The notes: generated from the letters alone by a model not told the origin. 64,000 nt of DNA from Lycocorax pyrrhopterus obiensis (GCA_014706295.1 JACSVZ010000002.1:24524757-24588756); one strand, 5' to 3'. Counted from the stretch's first letter, positions 10,377 through 24,710 are shown. Program-made: numbers and translations.

Positions 10377-13313
10377 GTGGGAGAATGTATAACTCCTAAT
10401 AGTGATAGACTCAATACATTATCTCAATTTGTTTTTGCCCTGCATCAAAGCATGGCTTGGAATTCAGTGCAAAGTTTACTTATATTCCTCAGTCATGCTG
10501 ACTGCCAACTCTGCAAATTCCCAAAATTACGTTGCTGAGTGCTTGAGTTGATATTCTTATAAATACAAATGTAAAATGTATGACTGTTATTTTAATTAGG
10601 GAAACTAACATCACTTCAATTTTCAACATAAAATCTGTGTAATAACTTTTCTTCTGGACCCAGATACATATGAAATAGTCCAGACCTTCATTAAAGAAAC
10701 CATAATTTGAAGGCATTGGAAGTGTTTTAAGATTTGGCTTATTATACTTCCTGAACATGCAACCTCAGCATCATTTCAGAGGATGCGGATGGTGTGGCCT
10801 TTAGGCCATTATCCCCTAGATTGTCTTTAAAATGCACTATTCCAGCCCATAGAAGCCTGAACAGAACAAAAGTTGATGACACAGAGAGCAAATTTTGTGT
10901 CTACGTATATATAAATGTGACACAAAAAGTCGGGGGAATATGAAGTATTTCTGCTTTTCAGCTAAAAATACATATTCTGCTATCTTTTTTGTTTATATGT
11001 GATATAATATGTACTTGCTTTCTTTTCAAATGCTACTGTTACACGTTCAAGTCAGAATTTTCTGTGATTCTTTTTACCCCCATTTTCCTACATTCAAAGC
11101 AGCCCGAAGTGACATGTTTGAACAGTTAACTGCAGATAATTGCCCATGTGAAGCAGCTCACACAATGTTAGCTATGCCACACCACATCATGATATTGCTA
11201 AGGCCCAGGGTTCTGTGCAACAAATTATGTCTTTTTACCCCTTATTTTCCGAGGAAATATTCCCTCTTTCATATTATTATATTACACTGTGGAAGGTTGT
11301 CCCATAGCTGTTCAGCTGTTGGATCTCAGAGAACTGCTTAGCTATGATTGTCTGACAAATCCAATTAGGTCTGAGCTAGTGTTTCTTTACAGAAATGCTG
11401 ACAGTTTGAGATTATGCTTAAGATCTATGTAAAGGACAAATAGGATTACTGGGGGAGGGAGAAGACCACTTCTAATTTCTGCTGTAATTGTCTGATAGGC
11501 AGATTTGAATTGCATCTCAGTGGATCTCCTTCACATTGCTGATATTCGTGTTGGTTGTAATAATGGTGCATTGCATTGCTGATAGATTTCAGTCCTGCCT
11601 TCTTATATTCATCTCAGAGCGTGCAGAGGCTTCGGCTGGGGTAAGGAACATCAGTGCTGAGCGTGCTGCACATAAAACAGTACAGAGCTGGGAACTTTGT
11701 GTAATGTTCACAAAATAGCTGGACAAGAAATAATTGGAGTGAAATCTAATGAAGAAGGGACTCATGGAGGTAAAGACGGCACAGAAGGTTGAATGCGCTG
11801 ATTACGCTTTTCATACTCATGTTTAAGACTTTTTTAACTTTGGCTTTGATGTCTGTATCTAGCTGTTAAGGTAATTTATTTGACCTCTGCAGCTACGTTT
11901 TATAAAAGGTATAAAAATTGATAAAATCCTCAGCAACCTGTGGTCCATCTCAGTTCATCTTCAGAAGCAAGGTGTTGCTGTGTACAGAAAATGCACCAGC
12001 TCCTTGGAAGATGCTGTCTTTGCAGCATTCAGTTGTGCAACAGAATGTCATCAGATCCAGCTTTGCTCCTTAACGGTGTAATGCCACCAGGTACATCCTG
12101 AAAGTCCTGAAACTTTCTCCTGACTGTAAGTCAAAGTCAGGTGTGTAACAGCACAGTCTCAACTGCACAACTTTGTCAAAGCCTGAAATTCTTTGTCTTA
12201 GATGATTCTACAAAGTGCTTAGGCTTGCTGTATGATTAGTGGGTATTGTAAAATAAAATTAAAATATACACCTTTTATACTCTGCTCAGCCACTTCTGTT
12301 ATTTATTTGCTGTTTGAAGAGGAAGAGAAGTCTTATGAGATTTGAGGAAGCCAAGAGCAGCCAGGAGTTTTGGAGGGGTGTTGCAGGAGGTCTGAAGAAG
12401 AGAAGTTAAATTGATTTGAAGAGAGCAATTGCAACGCAGAGCACTTGTGAGTTAACAGTCTGCCCTACTTTCTCTTTCACAAACCAAAATTATCATGTTG
12501 TACCTCTTCAAATCCAGATCATAAAACATTCTCTTTAAAGAACACAGTTTTTTTAAAAGTTAATTCACTTTAGTAATAGTTGCAATTTTGAAATACAAGT
12601 TTTATTGAATTTGTTTTCCGTGATCATTCTGTCAGTATGGAGGGTTTTTTTTCCTGCAGAAATAATTTTGAAGCTTTCTGATTGGGCAGAAATTGGTCAC
12701 AAACTTGTTTTGCTTAGATAGAAGGAAACATCTGTTGGATTTCAGATTTGTTGAAAGTGGACTTTTTCCTGTGTAAACACCATTCCCTTTATGAACAATG
12801 AGCTGCTTAATGGGAGTCAGGTTTTTAAAAGAACGTGCCTTACATGTGTCCCTTATCACTGGAAACTTTCTCTGTGTGGAGAACAGATTTGGGGCATAGT
12901 TTGTATTGCAAAGGCTCCATCAATTCCCGCTGTATACAGTTGTGGGCTACAAATTTGACAAAGCTTTTCCTCTATATTTTTTTCACAGTTGTTTACACAG
13001 TAGTTGCTTCTAGTGAATATTGGCTGTAGTTCAGGATGTTCATTGGAGGTCATGTAAACACTGTGGGCAAAGCTCAGACATGCACCCATAATTGGAGAAT
13101 TTTTAAGATCATCAGTAGATTTAACTTACTGTCTGGTCAGTTCTTTGCCAGAGAAATTCTTCTCTTTGAACCATTTCTCTGCTCTGGTATCCTTTACACG
13201 ACTCAAAAATAGTGCATATGTTGGTTTTCCTTAGGAAAAAGTTTGTGTTGTTCTGTTACATTGCAAGATTCTTCCTCCTAGTAGAATACATGATGAAAAC
13301 ATGTACACTTATG

Positions 13314-13350
13314 CATACTTATCTTATGCATAAACACACTTATGCATAAA
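13314..13350. repeat. Short tandem repeat of CTTATGCATA
   Basis: Three near copies of a unit containing cttatgcata, each with the 8-base palindrome-like core tatgcata. Small local duplication. Confidence 0.7.
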
Positions 13351-16300
13351 AAGTGTCTTTCTGCCCTATGCAAAATGTGTCTTACAGAATTACTTAGTTC
13401 AGGATTTAGAAGAAAAAACAATATCCCTATATACTTATTATTATTCATTAATGTTTAATGTTATGTATTTCTCCATAAATTCTAAAAATCTGAGTTAGTG
13501 AGCTACTGTCAGTCCCAAAACTAAGGGCAAAAAATATTAGAGTAGGCAGCAGAAATATTTAAGCAGTCTTGGTATTTTGCCATTGTCTGTTTTGCTAAGG
13601 GAAGTGGGCAAGACATATTCTTTGAACTGTTTTATGTGCAGATAAGATGACATATTGGATTAAAAGCTGAAAGTATCTATGTGGTTATTTGTGATCTTAT
13701 GGTTTATGAATCAAAGCCTCGACTGTTGCTAAATTTCTGGATGTGTTGCCAAAAATGCAGGCTCAAAATGTACTTTGTGCCTGCGTATGCCAACGCAGAT
13801 GATTAAAAGTTGTTTTATCAGCTGATGTAAAAGCACAGGAATCCTGTAGAGGATGGGAGAGAAAGGTCTGGAAGAGGGCAGTGTCTGCTCTCCTGCATGT
13901 TCACATGGCATCACTGTGAAACATGAGTGATAACGATGCCTGCTCTGGGTATTTCATTAGTGTTTATACTGGCAGTACTGTAGGAATATTCAGTGGAATG
14001 CGTTAGCATCTAGAAATAATTATGACAAGTTTGTCCAAATAGTAGCCTTCATTTATCCCTGTAAGACACTTAGCAGTGAACTTAGAAAATATGTTCTTAT
14101 ATATTTCAGGGAAATTAGGTAACTGTGGTTACGCGGCACATTTGCACATGGATGGGAAAGTACAGTTCTATACTACCTGTCCCCTTCCCCTACTGCTGGG
14201 ACAAATGCCAGATTTGGGACTGGAGAAAGTAATAATTAGTAGCTTCTTGTCACTTCAGACAGATAAGCATCTAATGAAACAAAAAGAATCTTTCAAGTGA
14301 TTGATTGCACTGCAATTGGAAAATGATACAATACCTTTCCTTTGGAAGGCCTGTTTATTACAAGTGTCTCTGTGTTGAATGTGGGGAGGGAATATAGATC
14401 TGTACTATCCTCTAAGGTTAATTTTGTTGTTTTCTTCACAAGTATACATTTCTCTGTTAAAATGAGACCTTGTGAGAGTTTGGACGTGGATAGTCACTTG
14501 GAAAGAGTATATGGGGTTATTTTTTCCCCTTTCTGTAATACTAAGCCTTGTTATTATAGAGAATGAGCATAGAAGGACCTGGGAGGAGCAGTCACTAGAA
14601 AGGGATTTAGTAGTTTAGGTGACACAGGGTTTGATGGTATCTAAGAAAGTAAATAGAAGATGTTCAGGTATTTCTGTGGATAGAACTAGAAGGGATATAT
14701 TTGTCAGAAGTGAATTCATTTGCCCCAAACCATTTCTGTGTGGCAGTACTGGACTACTTGATCTTTTTCTCACTTACAACAGAGTGCAATAGTAGTTAAT
14801 AAATAATTGTTGCACTCTAATGGTTTGCAAGAGAAGCCTTTAGGCCATGTTTTCAGACACCGATGAACTGGTAAAGCAGCACTCTCAAGTGTTTACCAGC
14901 TATCACTTATACCTGTTTTGCAATCAAGAAATAATTTTGATAGGCCTCCAAAACCCAACAGACCAGATCAGTCACTGCTTTATTTGAATCAAATTGATGA
15001 TAAAAATTTGTGATGTGTGGCAGGGTTTGGAGACCTTGATCAGATAAGTATAAGAAATTTCAGGTGCTTATTGGACCTTCTAATTTGGTGGATTGGATTG
15101 AAATCTCAGGAAAGCAGGGTTTTGTATGTGTACATGTAAGTCCTGTGTAGTTGAGACTTTTTTCACTCCTCCACTGTTGTGAAATGCTGACTATTCAACT
15201 CCCATCTAGTATCTTGCAAGTGCATGATAAAATTCAGTTGAAAATGGTAAGGGGGGGACAGTTTGCTATATTTCACAGATCATCAGATATTTCTGATCAG
15301 ATAAGGAAATGAGCACTTGAGTTCATCTTTGTTTTTTTCCTCAGCTGTGCACATGACTTGGGAAAGGGTTGTGCTTCTTTTCTTCATGGCTGGTTGGGAA
15401 ATACAGCGGTACCTCTGGGAATAGCTTGTTCAGCTATCAATAGCAGCCAGCAGAGAACTGACTTACTGAAGGACAGCCAGTCTTTGTGGAAGAGATAATC
15501 TTGCTTTAAATGTGTTGTTGGTAGAGGGATCAGATTAGTTCCTGGGATTCTGCTTTTGTGCTTGAGATAAGGCAAATCCTCACACTTGTGGCTTATAATG
15601 CAGAACACAGCAGTACCTCATTCAGTTCAAGTGTGTTAATACCAATACCTTAGGGGGCAGACTTAGGAATTTCTGAAATGTGGTATGAGTACAGGTAGTT
15701 ACAGGTTATGTCAAAATGATACTGAGAAGGCAATTTAAAGTGCCTCTTTCCTGGAGAAAGTGAGAAGCGTCTAACTGGGAGCAAATGCTCACCTATGTAC
15801 GTGCAATTGCTGCTTGAGCTCTTGACACACAGTTCTCTCACAGCAGACTTGCTATGCCAAATTTGCTTCTGTGTATCACAGGCTTTGCACAAACTGTCAG
15901 ACCCATGTGGTATCTTGAAGGTGACTAGGAGCACCTAGAATCTGTTTGCAGAGATGAGAGCATTACAAGCAGCTATCGCTGTTCTGTCCCTGTTCTGCAC
16001 CTGTTCTACTCTGGGTTGTGCAGGAGAGTCTGTCCACCATTGTACTTGACTTTCCTCCAGTTCTGCAGGAAATTGTCAGTCTTGGGGATTTTTAAAGAGA
16101 TATATCTGCTAAAAATATGGTGTTCTTGGTTTTATAATTGTGAATAAGAGAAGAATGCACACTAAAGAGAACAGTTGAATATATTTAAAAAAATACAAAA
16201 TAATATAACACCTGAAAAGAATATAGGGATTGAGACGTTATCAAGTAAGACACACTGTTCAGGAAGTTTCCATTAGAGGAGTCTTGTTTATTCTTTACTT

Positions 16301-17097
16301 CTGTGGATGAAATGGCAAGACTGTCTCTTGACAAAGCTTGGCCAATGAATGAGCTTGCACTAAAATAACTTGGGCATTACAAATCTCTGTAATTTACACA
16401 TAACTGTCTTTTCCCAGTCTCAAGATTCTTGACATCTGTCATATACCTAAATGGCATAATTTAAAAGCTTTCTGAAAGTATAAATGCACCTCTTACGCTT
16501 ACATGTCAGTACACTGTGTGGTGAGTTTTAGAAAATTATTTTTGTGAAGTGTAAGCTTGATTCAGTTTTACCCACTCGCTTTTGCGTTACGCTGGCTGTG
16601 AAGGTTGATTTCTTCCGTGGGGTTGAAATGGGGAAAAATATTGTTAAACAGTCATTTTGATGTTGACATGGAAAATCTCTGTATAGCTGTTGACTTGTCA
16701 ACACTTGCAGATCCCATTGTACAAATTTTGAATGACATCTGTCTTGAAGAGAAGATTCTACAAGATTGCAGTAAAAGTTTGCTGTTCCTAGTTGTGTTTC
16801 TATCCCCAGCATTTGAGCATGAGAAGTTGGAGTCCAGGCTGTGCAAACCTGACCATGTGTAGCCGAGTAAGAAGAAAGGAAAGGGAAAAAAATCAGACAA
16901 GAAATGTATTTAGTTTTGCTTCTCCTAATCTAACATTTCTAATTCCTGGTGACCCAGTTCATGCAAAATCATAAGCATCATTAATAATCTAATCCCTGGG
17001 GATCTTGCATAAGTCACTCCAGCATCTGTAGGGAAGTTCAGAGATCCCCATACAATAAAGTGCCTTTTTATACAACTGGAAAACAGGTTGTGTACTT

Positions 17098-17172
17098 GCT
17101 CATGGCAGGAGGTTTGGAACTAGATGATCTTTATGGTCTCTTCCAGCCCAAACCATTCTATAATTCTGTAGA
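17098..17172 (+). mobile_element. CR1 LINE terminal fragment
   Basis: Sense-strand CR1 tail: ggtttggaactagatgatct, a 'ggtctcttccagcccaaacc' stretch, and the terminal attctataattctgta repeat units. Only the last 70 or so bases are preserved. Confidence 0.92.
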
Positions 17173-18242
17173 AAGGAGGACAGGCAAAAGTATGGACCCA
17201 GTACTTGTGACTCTATGTGTGACAGGCAACTTGCTTACAGGATAAGTAGTGCACACAATATTTAATAGCTTCATATGCTGCACTGTAATAAAAAGATGTC
17301 AGGGAAGGATAGTAATGTTAGGAATTTAGCTCCTTGGAGCTTAATATTTAAATAGAGCTAGAGCTGGCCGTTTATGGTTTTCTTATTTGATGGACTGGAA
17401 CAATTGAGTTTGTAGGCAGAGATGCAGAGAACTGAAATGTGTTTTTAATCATGTTGTATTCTGGGGAATAGATACCATCATTTCACAACAAACCTGAAAG
17501 TTATCTATACCTCATTATTTGTCATGGGTCTTATGTTTATACTGCTTTTAGGTCTACTTTGAATTCATGTTTTACTCTCGTGTAATACTGATATGCACAT
17601 CAGAGAGTGCATGGTATCTTCGACTAAGTGAAGTAGGAAGTGAGAAAATTGGTTTTATTCCAAAATACTTCTAAAGTCTATTAAACTGATCTGAGAAGTA
17701 TTTGGATATCCTACACTCTGGTTTGATGGCACAACCCTGCTGAAAGTCTTTTATAGGGTTTGTCTTAATAATGCACTGTATAGTAGATTTGAGATCTAAA
17801 CAATCAATCCATGAACCCTCAGTTTCTCAGTTGATTATTAAATTTTTAAAAAATGTGAACTGTTTTTGAAGTGATGATACATTAGAGATGGGAGTGAAGG
17901 ATGCTTTAAAACTTCAAAACTTGTTCTTTAGTCTGGATGATCTGACCAGCGCAAGACAAGTCCTTGGCTCATTTGTGGGGAGGCAAATGGGTATTTGGGG
18001 CCATCATAGCTTGAATTGCTTTATTTACTGCGTACTTTGCTACTCTGAGGGATGTGTAAATTCCCAAGTTCCCTGAACTGGAGGCTTAGATGGATGCAGC
18101 CATTCTTTCCAGATGTAATATATACTCCATATGGAAAAGTAATGTTCTCTTCTGCGTGGTACTTTGTAGCGATAAGCATGATTGTATATACATTTTAAAT
18201 TTTTACATATATTGCAGTAAAGTATATCTTATTTTATACATA

Positions 18243-18260
18243 ATTTGTATATATATATAG
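18243..18260. repeat. (TA)n short microsatellite
   Basis: Run of tatatatatata immediately upstream of a CR1 fragment. Confidence 0.6.
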
Positions 18261-18290
18261 AGAAGGAATTTTTGATTATTTTCATTCTCT

Positions 18291-18470
18291 GAAATCATAA
18301 AATCATAAAATGCCAGTTGGAAGGGGCCTCAAGGATCATCTGTTCCAATCTTTCTTGGCAAAAACATGGGCTAGACAAGATAGCCCAGCAGTCTGTCCAT
18401 CTCAATCTTTAAAGTGTCCAACATTGAGGAATTCACCACTTCTCTGGTGAGACTGTCCTAATAGCTGATT
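18291..18470 (-). mobile_element. CR1 LINE 3' end fragment, older subfamily
   Basis: It starts with aatcataaaatcataaaatg and ggaaggggcctcaaggatca, later tccaacattgaggaattcac and cacttctctggtgagactgt. This is the reverse complement of a CR1 3' end, but of a different subfamily from the 6.0-kb copy, judged by the 'caacattgaggaattcacca' segment. Confidence 0.85.
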
Positions 18471-20194
18471 AGGGGTGGAAGGAGCACTGAGCAGGACTGG
18501 TGGGTTGGATGTGCTGGGCAGAGTTTGTGGCGGTCTTGCTTCTGCAGTGTGGTGCCAGTGAAATTGGAGTAGTTGTTTTGGTTATTTTGCAGCTGACCTT
18601 GTTGACAGAAACATTCAGAGGAGATGTGTGAAAAGTTTATTGGGCCAGAGGTTGGGGACCTGGCACAGGGTTTGGGAGGAAATGTGAAAGAAGCTGCAAG
18701 ACAGGGTGAAGATTTGTTTAACACTATTATTCCAGGTGTGTTTGGTTTTGTGCTGTCATTTCAAAGTCATGATCATCTAGAGGAAATACAGTTTCACCCT
18801 ATTTGCAAAGAAGAAAGAAAAACAGAAGTGTGCGTCAGTTAAAAAAAAATTGTGAAAAAGAAGTTGAAATACAACTTTATTTTTTAAAATTATTTTCCTT
18901 CAGTCCACTCACGAAACCCTTTAAATACCTTAATTTTTTAAGGTTTTTTCGGCAACGTAAAGAGGCTGGAGACTTTTTTGAAAGCAGAGACTTGTGAAAA
19001 GTATCTGTTTAACTATTTGAAGTGTGAACTAACTGTGAGAGACAAAGCCATAGGGAAAGTGTTCTTCCAATCACCAGAACTGTACATACACTGAAATTTA
19101 ATACAATTTTTCTGTTTTACAGAACAAGTTTTGAAGTAAGACCTCAGTGTCAGGTTTTTTTGTGGTTTTTTTTCTTTGTTTTGTTTTTTAAGCAGAGGCG
19201 TGGGAGACCATTTGTGATAAACAAATTACTTCTTGCAGGACAATGTATTTCCTGAAGAATGCGCCTGTTTGTTCTCTTTCTGTCTTTCCGGGGTGGCCTA
19301 GAATAGCTGATTTCTCTGTTATCTCTAGGGCAGTAGCTATAGTTTTCCATAAGACTATAAACCCGTTCTGTGGTCTTGCCTGCTCTGGGAGATGCTCTCA
19401 GTGCTGGGTAGCAGGAGCCAGGAACATGGCATGACTCTGGAGGAGGGCAGGAACTTTTTGTGTAGGACCTTGGAAACACCATGACCTGTGTTTGTGCACT
19501 TCCCTTGAGCCTGTGAGGTGGCAGAAAAATGGGCACTTGCCCAGAGCCTCAACCACTTGCAAATCAGCTCCATGTGTACAGCTGAAAGGGGAAACAAAGA
19601 CAGACTTAATGAAAAATTTCCTTGAAGGTGTATCACAGGGGAAGGTATTTGAGTTTTTCATGGCATCATTAAATGCTTTAAAATTCTTTGAAAGTGACTT
19701 GAGCCAGCAATTTTTTGGTTTCCTATACTGTGTCAGAGGAAGTGAATGAGACTGTTATTCTCACCCTTGCTTTATTATTTAAGAACAGGGGTCTCTCAAC
19801 AGAGCAGAAGATCAGTGAGTAATAAGCCTGCTGAAAGGAATAATTTTCTTTTTTTCCTTTTTACATTATGTATAATCTGTGAAACTCATTCCGCAGAAAT
19901 CACAAGGAGCAAAGTTTAATAGGAATCCAGAGGCTGTTAAGTAAATGTATAGATAGTGGCACCATCAGTTACTACAGGGAAAGTGATTGTATTTCTGATC
20001 ATCAGCTGCTCGCTTAGCAGGGAAATACACCATTTCACAGCTTCTTGTTCTCAGTGGCCTCACCAACTCTCCCCTGAATTGCACATCCAGCACTGCTCCG
20101 TGTGCTGAAGTCTAAGCCTGGCAAAAACAATCACAATACGTATTTCAGCTTGTTCAGGATCCTTCCTCAGCCCAAGAATGGAAGCCTTTAATTA

Positions 20195-20264
20195 GTCACA
20201 GAATCATAAAGTTTGGAAAAGATCATCAAGTCCAACCATTAACCCAGCACTGCCAAGTTAATTT
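20195..20264 (-). mobile_element. CR1 LINE terminal fragment
   Basis: The segment tcacagaatcataaagtttg, followed by gatcatcaagtccaaccatt and aacccagcactgccaa, matches the reverse complement of a CR1 3' terminus. Only about 70 bases remain. Confidence 0.85.
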
Positions 20265-23200
20265 TTGCACTTACCTCCATCTTTGTATGTTGGAATGGTT
20301 GTGATCGTGGCTTTTACAGGTCATTATTATCCATATTTCTTTTCTAAATCTTACCAGTTGTTTTCAGCCACCTCTACTTGTGTTTCCCACTGAGCCTCAT
20401 CTCTTTCTTCTTGCCTTTTTTCTTGAGAGGATTCTGGTGGGTCCTTGTGTAACTTCCCTAACAACTTCTATTTGCTGCTTCTTCTATTTTAACTGACTTT
20501 GGAAGGACTGAGGGTAATAAAACTATTTTTTGAAAAACTAACGAACATCTGGGTTTAAGGAGGGGGGGAAATCACCTCTTATGATCAGATACTTTTGGTA
20601 TTACTAAAGACCTCGAAGTCCTGAAGAATGAGAATATTGAGGCTTTTTTAATCAGCATAAATCACCAGCTGTGGATTTATTCTTCAAAGTCAGTGCCATT
20701 TAAGAGAAATTTAGACAGATAGACTTTGCATTGTGTGTAAAGCTTATTAAAGATTGAATCGCATTTTTTTTCCTCAAGCTGTGTTTCCTTTACCTGGCCT
20801 TTCATTTGTTTTTGCTCAATAACATTTTTGTGAGTTATATTTTGGAAGATAAATTTATTATCTTACTCATTCAGCATTCTTACAGGGTTTTGCTTTCCAA
20901 GTTTCTCTTCTCACAGCTGAGCAGTTCAGGCTAAATCCTGGTATCGTGGAATTCCATGTTTACAGACCAAAAAGCCTCTGAATCCATTTTACTGGCTTTT
21001 TGGGCTTTGATTGTTTGCTTGTTTTAGGTAGAGTAATGAGGGGGGGCTTCTTCCCCCTGTTTTTTTTTCCCAAGAGAGATAGCATGGGAGCAATTTGCTG
21101 TTCTGTAGCTGGTGCAAAGGAGCTGTTAGTTGAGTTTGTCACTCAAAGCTAGTCAGGAAATTCTTTCCAGTGTGTCCAGATGCTTCCTGTGCACAAGGCT
21201 GCTGTCATAGTTGGCACATGATTAAAAAAATAAATTCACACAGAGCCTGCTTTTTATTTTGCTTTTAACCAGGTCCTTTGGGACCATGGAGGGAGGACAG
21301 TTTTGCTATCTGGACAATGACACTGTGCTTGGGGTTGTTTGGAGGAACAAAAAGGAGCCATGTAAAATTACTATTTTTTTTAGTTTTTAAAGCCTTAGAC
21401 TAATTCATGTTCTGCATGTGTAAGGTTCTGCATTATTAAAAAAAAATAGTTACAGCAGCTGATACTTTTAGCAGTGCTGCATTTCAGAGGAGATGTTGGC
21501 GTCTTTGCATTCTGGGGGGTATTTGAGCTGATCACGATGCATCCTCTGACCTCTGTGGATTGTATTATACTTTTGCATGCTTTTGAATGGGAAAAGTTGT
21601 GTAAGCTGTGTGTTCTGGTTGTTCCTGTAAAACCTGTGGGCTGCTGGACCTATAAAGGAAGTAATTATGCACCTGCTACCTTTGGACAGGTCGCACATGG
21701 ACTCCCAGGCACCACACTAATGAGGTGCCCACATGAACTCGATTCTCTCAAGAATAAAGGCAGTTTCCTACATTTTCTCTCTTTTTCCTTACAACACAGT
21801 GCTGGGAATTCCATCCTCTGTCTCTGCCCAGGTTGAAACTGGATGTCATCAGGTCCCATAGACTCAGAGGAGGATGTGGAAAGAGGAGAATACAAGAGGA
21901 AACAAACACCAGGAGGAAAATTCTTTACATACAACTCATTTTGACAGGAAATGTTCTGCTTCTTCTGGCAAAACTTTGTAACTGTTTTCAAGATACTAAT
22001 TTCACTTTGTTCTGGTTTTGCATTTATTTCTTGCTACTGAGAATCCAGTTTCTTCTCTCCTAGAAGACAGATGAATATTTTGGTCTTTGAAAAGTTTGCT
22101 TCATCATCGACTTAGAGTCACCAGCAGATCTTTAATGCACAAGAAAGATGCTATAAGTTCTACTGGATGGTACCTTTAAAACTGAAGGAACCCTCAGTTT
22201 TGGAGGTGACCACTGACCATGCTTCTGCAAACTGCACAGGAACTGGGCTGGCCTGTAAAGTCACTGCATTGTGTAACCCATAAGCAGCTCCAAGGATTTC
22301 AGAGTAGCACCTCCTTGAGATGGATCAGAATCTGGCCACTGCATGGATTCTGTGGTGCTGCCTGCTAAATTATGGAAGAAAGGTAAAACACCCATTTTCT
22401 GTTAGGAAACTGGAAAAGCAGTGGAAGATGATGAATTGGACTTTCTCTAAAGATATTTTTCAAGCAGTTTAGTTAGGTGTCTGAAACATAAAACACGTAA
22501 ATGCAGAGGATTAGAAAAATCTTCCAACTTTGATCTTGCTGAAGGTTTAACAAGTTTTAATTGCTCCCAGGCTTCAGACAACGGACTTTGAAACAATCTT
22601 AAATCCAAAAACTAAAATGATGAGATTATTAATGTAGAATATTTTTACCATTGCAGAGCCATTATCTAGATCTATAGCATAGTGTGGTTTCTGCAAGAAA
22701 AATGTGCAGCAAAGTGGTGAGGGTGAAGAGGGGGACACATTCTATGTTGTACCTTCTGCCTGCAGGATGGGCAGTCAGGAGGGAGCATCAGGTCTTCTGT
22801 CACAATTTCAAGCTGTCTGGGATTCATGCTGAGTTCTGTGGATAGGCTGCCCTGCATGGCTTTAAAAGGCTTTGCCTGGATTTGGATAGGTCTGTGTTTG
22901 TGGTGTGCACAGTCTTCCACTGATGGATTTAGTCAAGAGAAACTGAATAGAGAGTGGGTATATGGACATGGCTGGTAGATCTGGGGGTTGAATCTGCTCC
23001 CTCTCCTACCACTCCAGTGAGCACTGTAATTAGCTTGTCTTTGATGAAAGATGGAAAAAACCTCCAGCAGAAACTTTCCATGTCCTGATGAGAGATGAAG
23101 CCGCACATATGAAGGGTGGTGATCTCTGACACTGGCTACCACCATCTTCTTTCCTGTCATTTGAATGAAGACACTGGTAGTGCTTAAAATAAAAAAATAG

Positions 23201-23719
23201 TTGATATTTTAACAGAATTTTCCCTTCTCTTCACTATTTTATTTATTCAATGGGTAGTTGTGAGCTGTATTCTGTAAATGCCTCCACATGCTGAATGATC
23301 TAATTTTCCATGTGGGAGTACAGAATAAACTTTAGAACACAAAAGATTGCATGGAAAGGTGGAATTAATTATAAAAAATTACCATCAGAAGGCAGATTAT
23401 TATACAGAACATTCTCTTTAACATTATGAAACAGCTTTTAATTTAAGTTTAATCTGACAACACTCAAAAATAATCACAAAGCTTTGCAGTTTAATTTCTT
23501 GTGAGGGAGTATCCTTAAAGGTAGTTATTGAAGTGTACTAAGTAAATTTAGGAGGAAAGAGGAATTTAAATATAAGTTCTGCTGAATAATAGTAAAGGGC
23601 TTAATTGAAATGATTTATTTTTGGTCATAACAGAGCTTGCTGAGAAAAGGTGAAATGGAACAATACCCAAGTCTGAGTCCCAAATATCCACTAGCTGTAA
23701 AATATGAGAGGAGCCTTGT

Positions 23720-24388
23720 GGGGAACAATACTGCAGTTGGGGGTACTGTTGGATGAAAAGCTGGACATGACCTGGCAAATGTGCACTCAGCCCAGAATGC
23801 CAAAAGCATCCTGGGCTGCATAGAAAGCAGTGTGGCCAGCAGGTCAAGGGAGGGGGATTGTCCCCCTCTCCTTTGCCCTTGTGAGAAACCATCTGCAGTG
23901 CTGCATCCAGCTCTGGGGTCCCAGCACAGGAAAGATGTGAGCCTGTTGAACTGAGTCCAGAGGAGGGTCATAAAGATGATTAGAAGGATGGAGCACCTCT
24001 CCTATGAGGAAAGGCTGAGAGGGATGGTGTTGTTCAGCCTGGAGAAGACTCCAGAGAGACCTCGTTGCAGTCGTTCAGTACCTGAAGGGAGCTTATAAGA
24101 AAGGTGGAGACAAGATCTTTAGCAAAGCCTGTAGTGATATTGCAGGGAGTAATAGTTTTAAATTAAAAGAGGGTAGATCCAGATTAGATGCAAGGAAAAC
24201 ATTTTTTACATTCAAGGTGCTGAAGCTCTGGAACAGGTTGCTCAGAGAGGTGGTAGATGTCCCATCCATGGAAACATTCAAGATCAGGTTAGACAGAGGT
24301 CTGATCTAGTTGGAAGAGTCCATGCTCAGTGCAGGAGTTGGACTAGATGACATTTAAAGGTCAAACCAAACCATTCTATGATTCTACA
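23720..24388 (+). mobile_element. CR1 LINE, 3' part of ORF2 remnant plus 3' UTR
   Basis: The longest CR1 copy in the window, about 670 bp in sense orientation. Recognisable pieces in order are gggtactgttggatgaaaag, gcatcctgggctgcatagaa, gtgtggccagcaggtcaagg, atccagctctggggtcccag, ctatgaggaaaggctgagag, gttcagcctggagaagact, aggttgctcagagaggtggt, and the tail ccattctatgattcta. It ends at the expected CR1 terminus and is truncated at its 5' side. Open frames of about 110 codons on the opposite strand here are shadows of the element. The start may lie up to about 80 bases further upstream. Confidence 0.93.
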
Positions 24389-24670
24389 CAGTTAATTTCA
24401 TGGACATGCAAATGTAAACAACAGCTTGCAAAGAAAAGTATTGTCATTTAGTTGATGTATTGTTTAAAAAGGAATAAGAAAATTAGGTGGCAAGTAGGAG
24501 TAAAAATCAAAACATAACATAGGCACCGATTTGTCTGTGGCTGAAGTTGCCAAATGTGAAAGTAGACAGTGATGAGGTAAGACTTGTGTTTTGCAATTAT
24601 CCCTGGCTTTGGAGCTGCACAAGCCCTTACACAGTTCCTTTTTATCTCTAATTATGCCAGCTAATTTTAA

Positions 24671-24710
24671 AAGGAAAAAAAAAAAAAACCAAAAAACCAA
24701 CCCACCCCAA
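24671..24710. repeat. Poly(A) followed by A/C-rich tract
   Basis: A run of about 14 A residues passes into ccaaaaaaccaacccacccc. Low complexity. Confidence 0.7.

Noticed and set aside
19150..19661. Cluster of overlapping ORFs on both strands (up to 128 codons)
   Set aside because: No recognisable domain; several frames of the same stretch are open at once and the longest ends in a low-complexity Lys/Asn run from a poly-A/T tract.
23566..23971. Two overlapping minus-strand ORFs of 108 and 118 codons
   Set aside because: They largely overlap the sense CR1 element; they are antisense shadows of a repeat.
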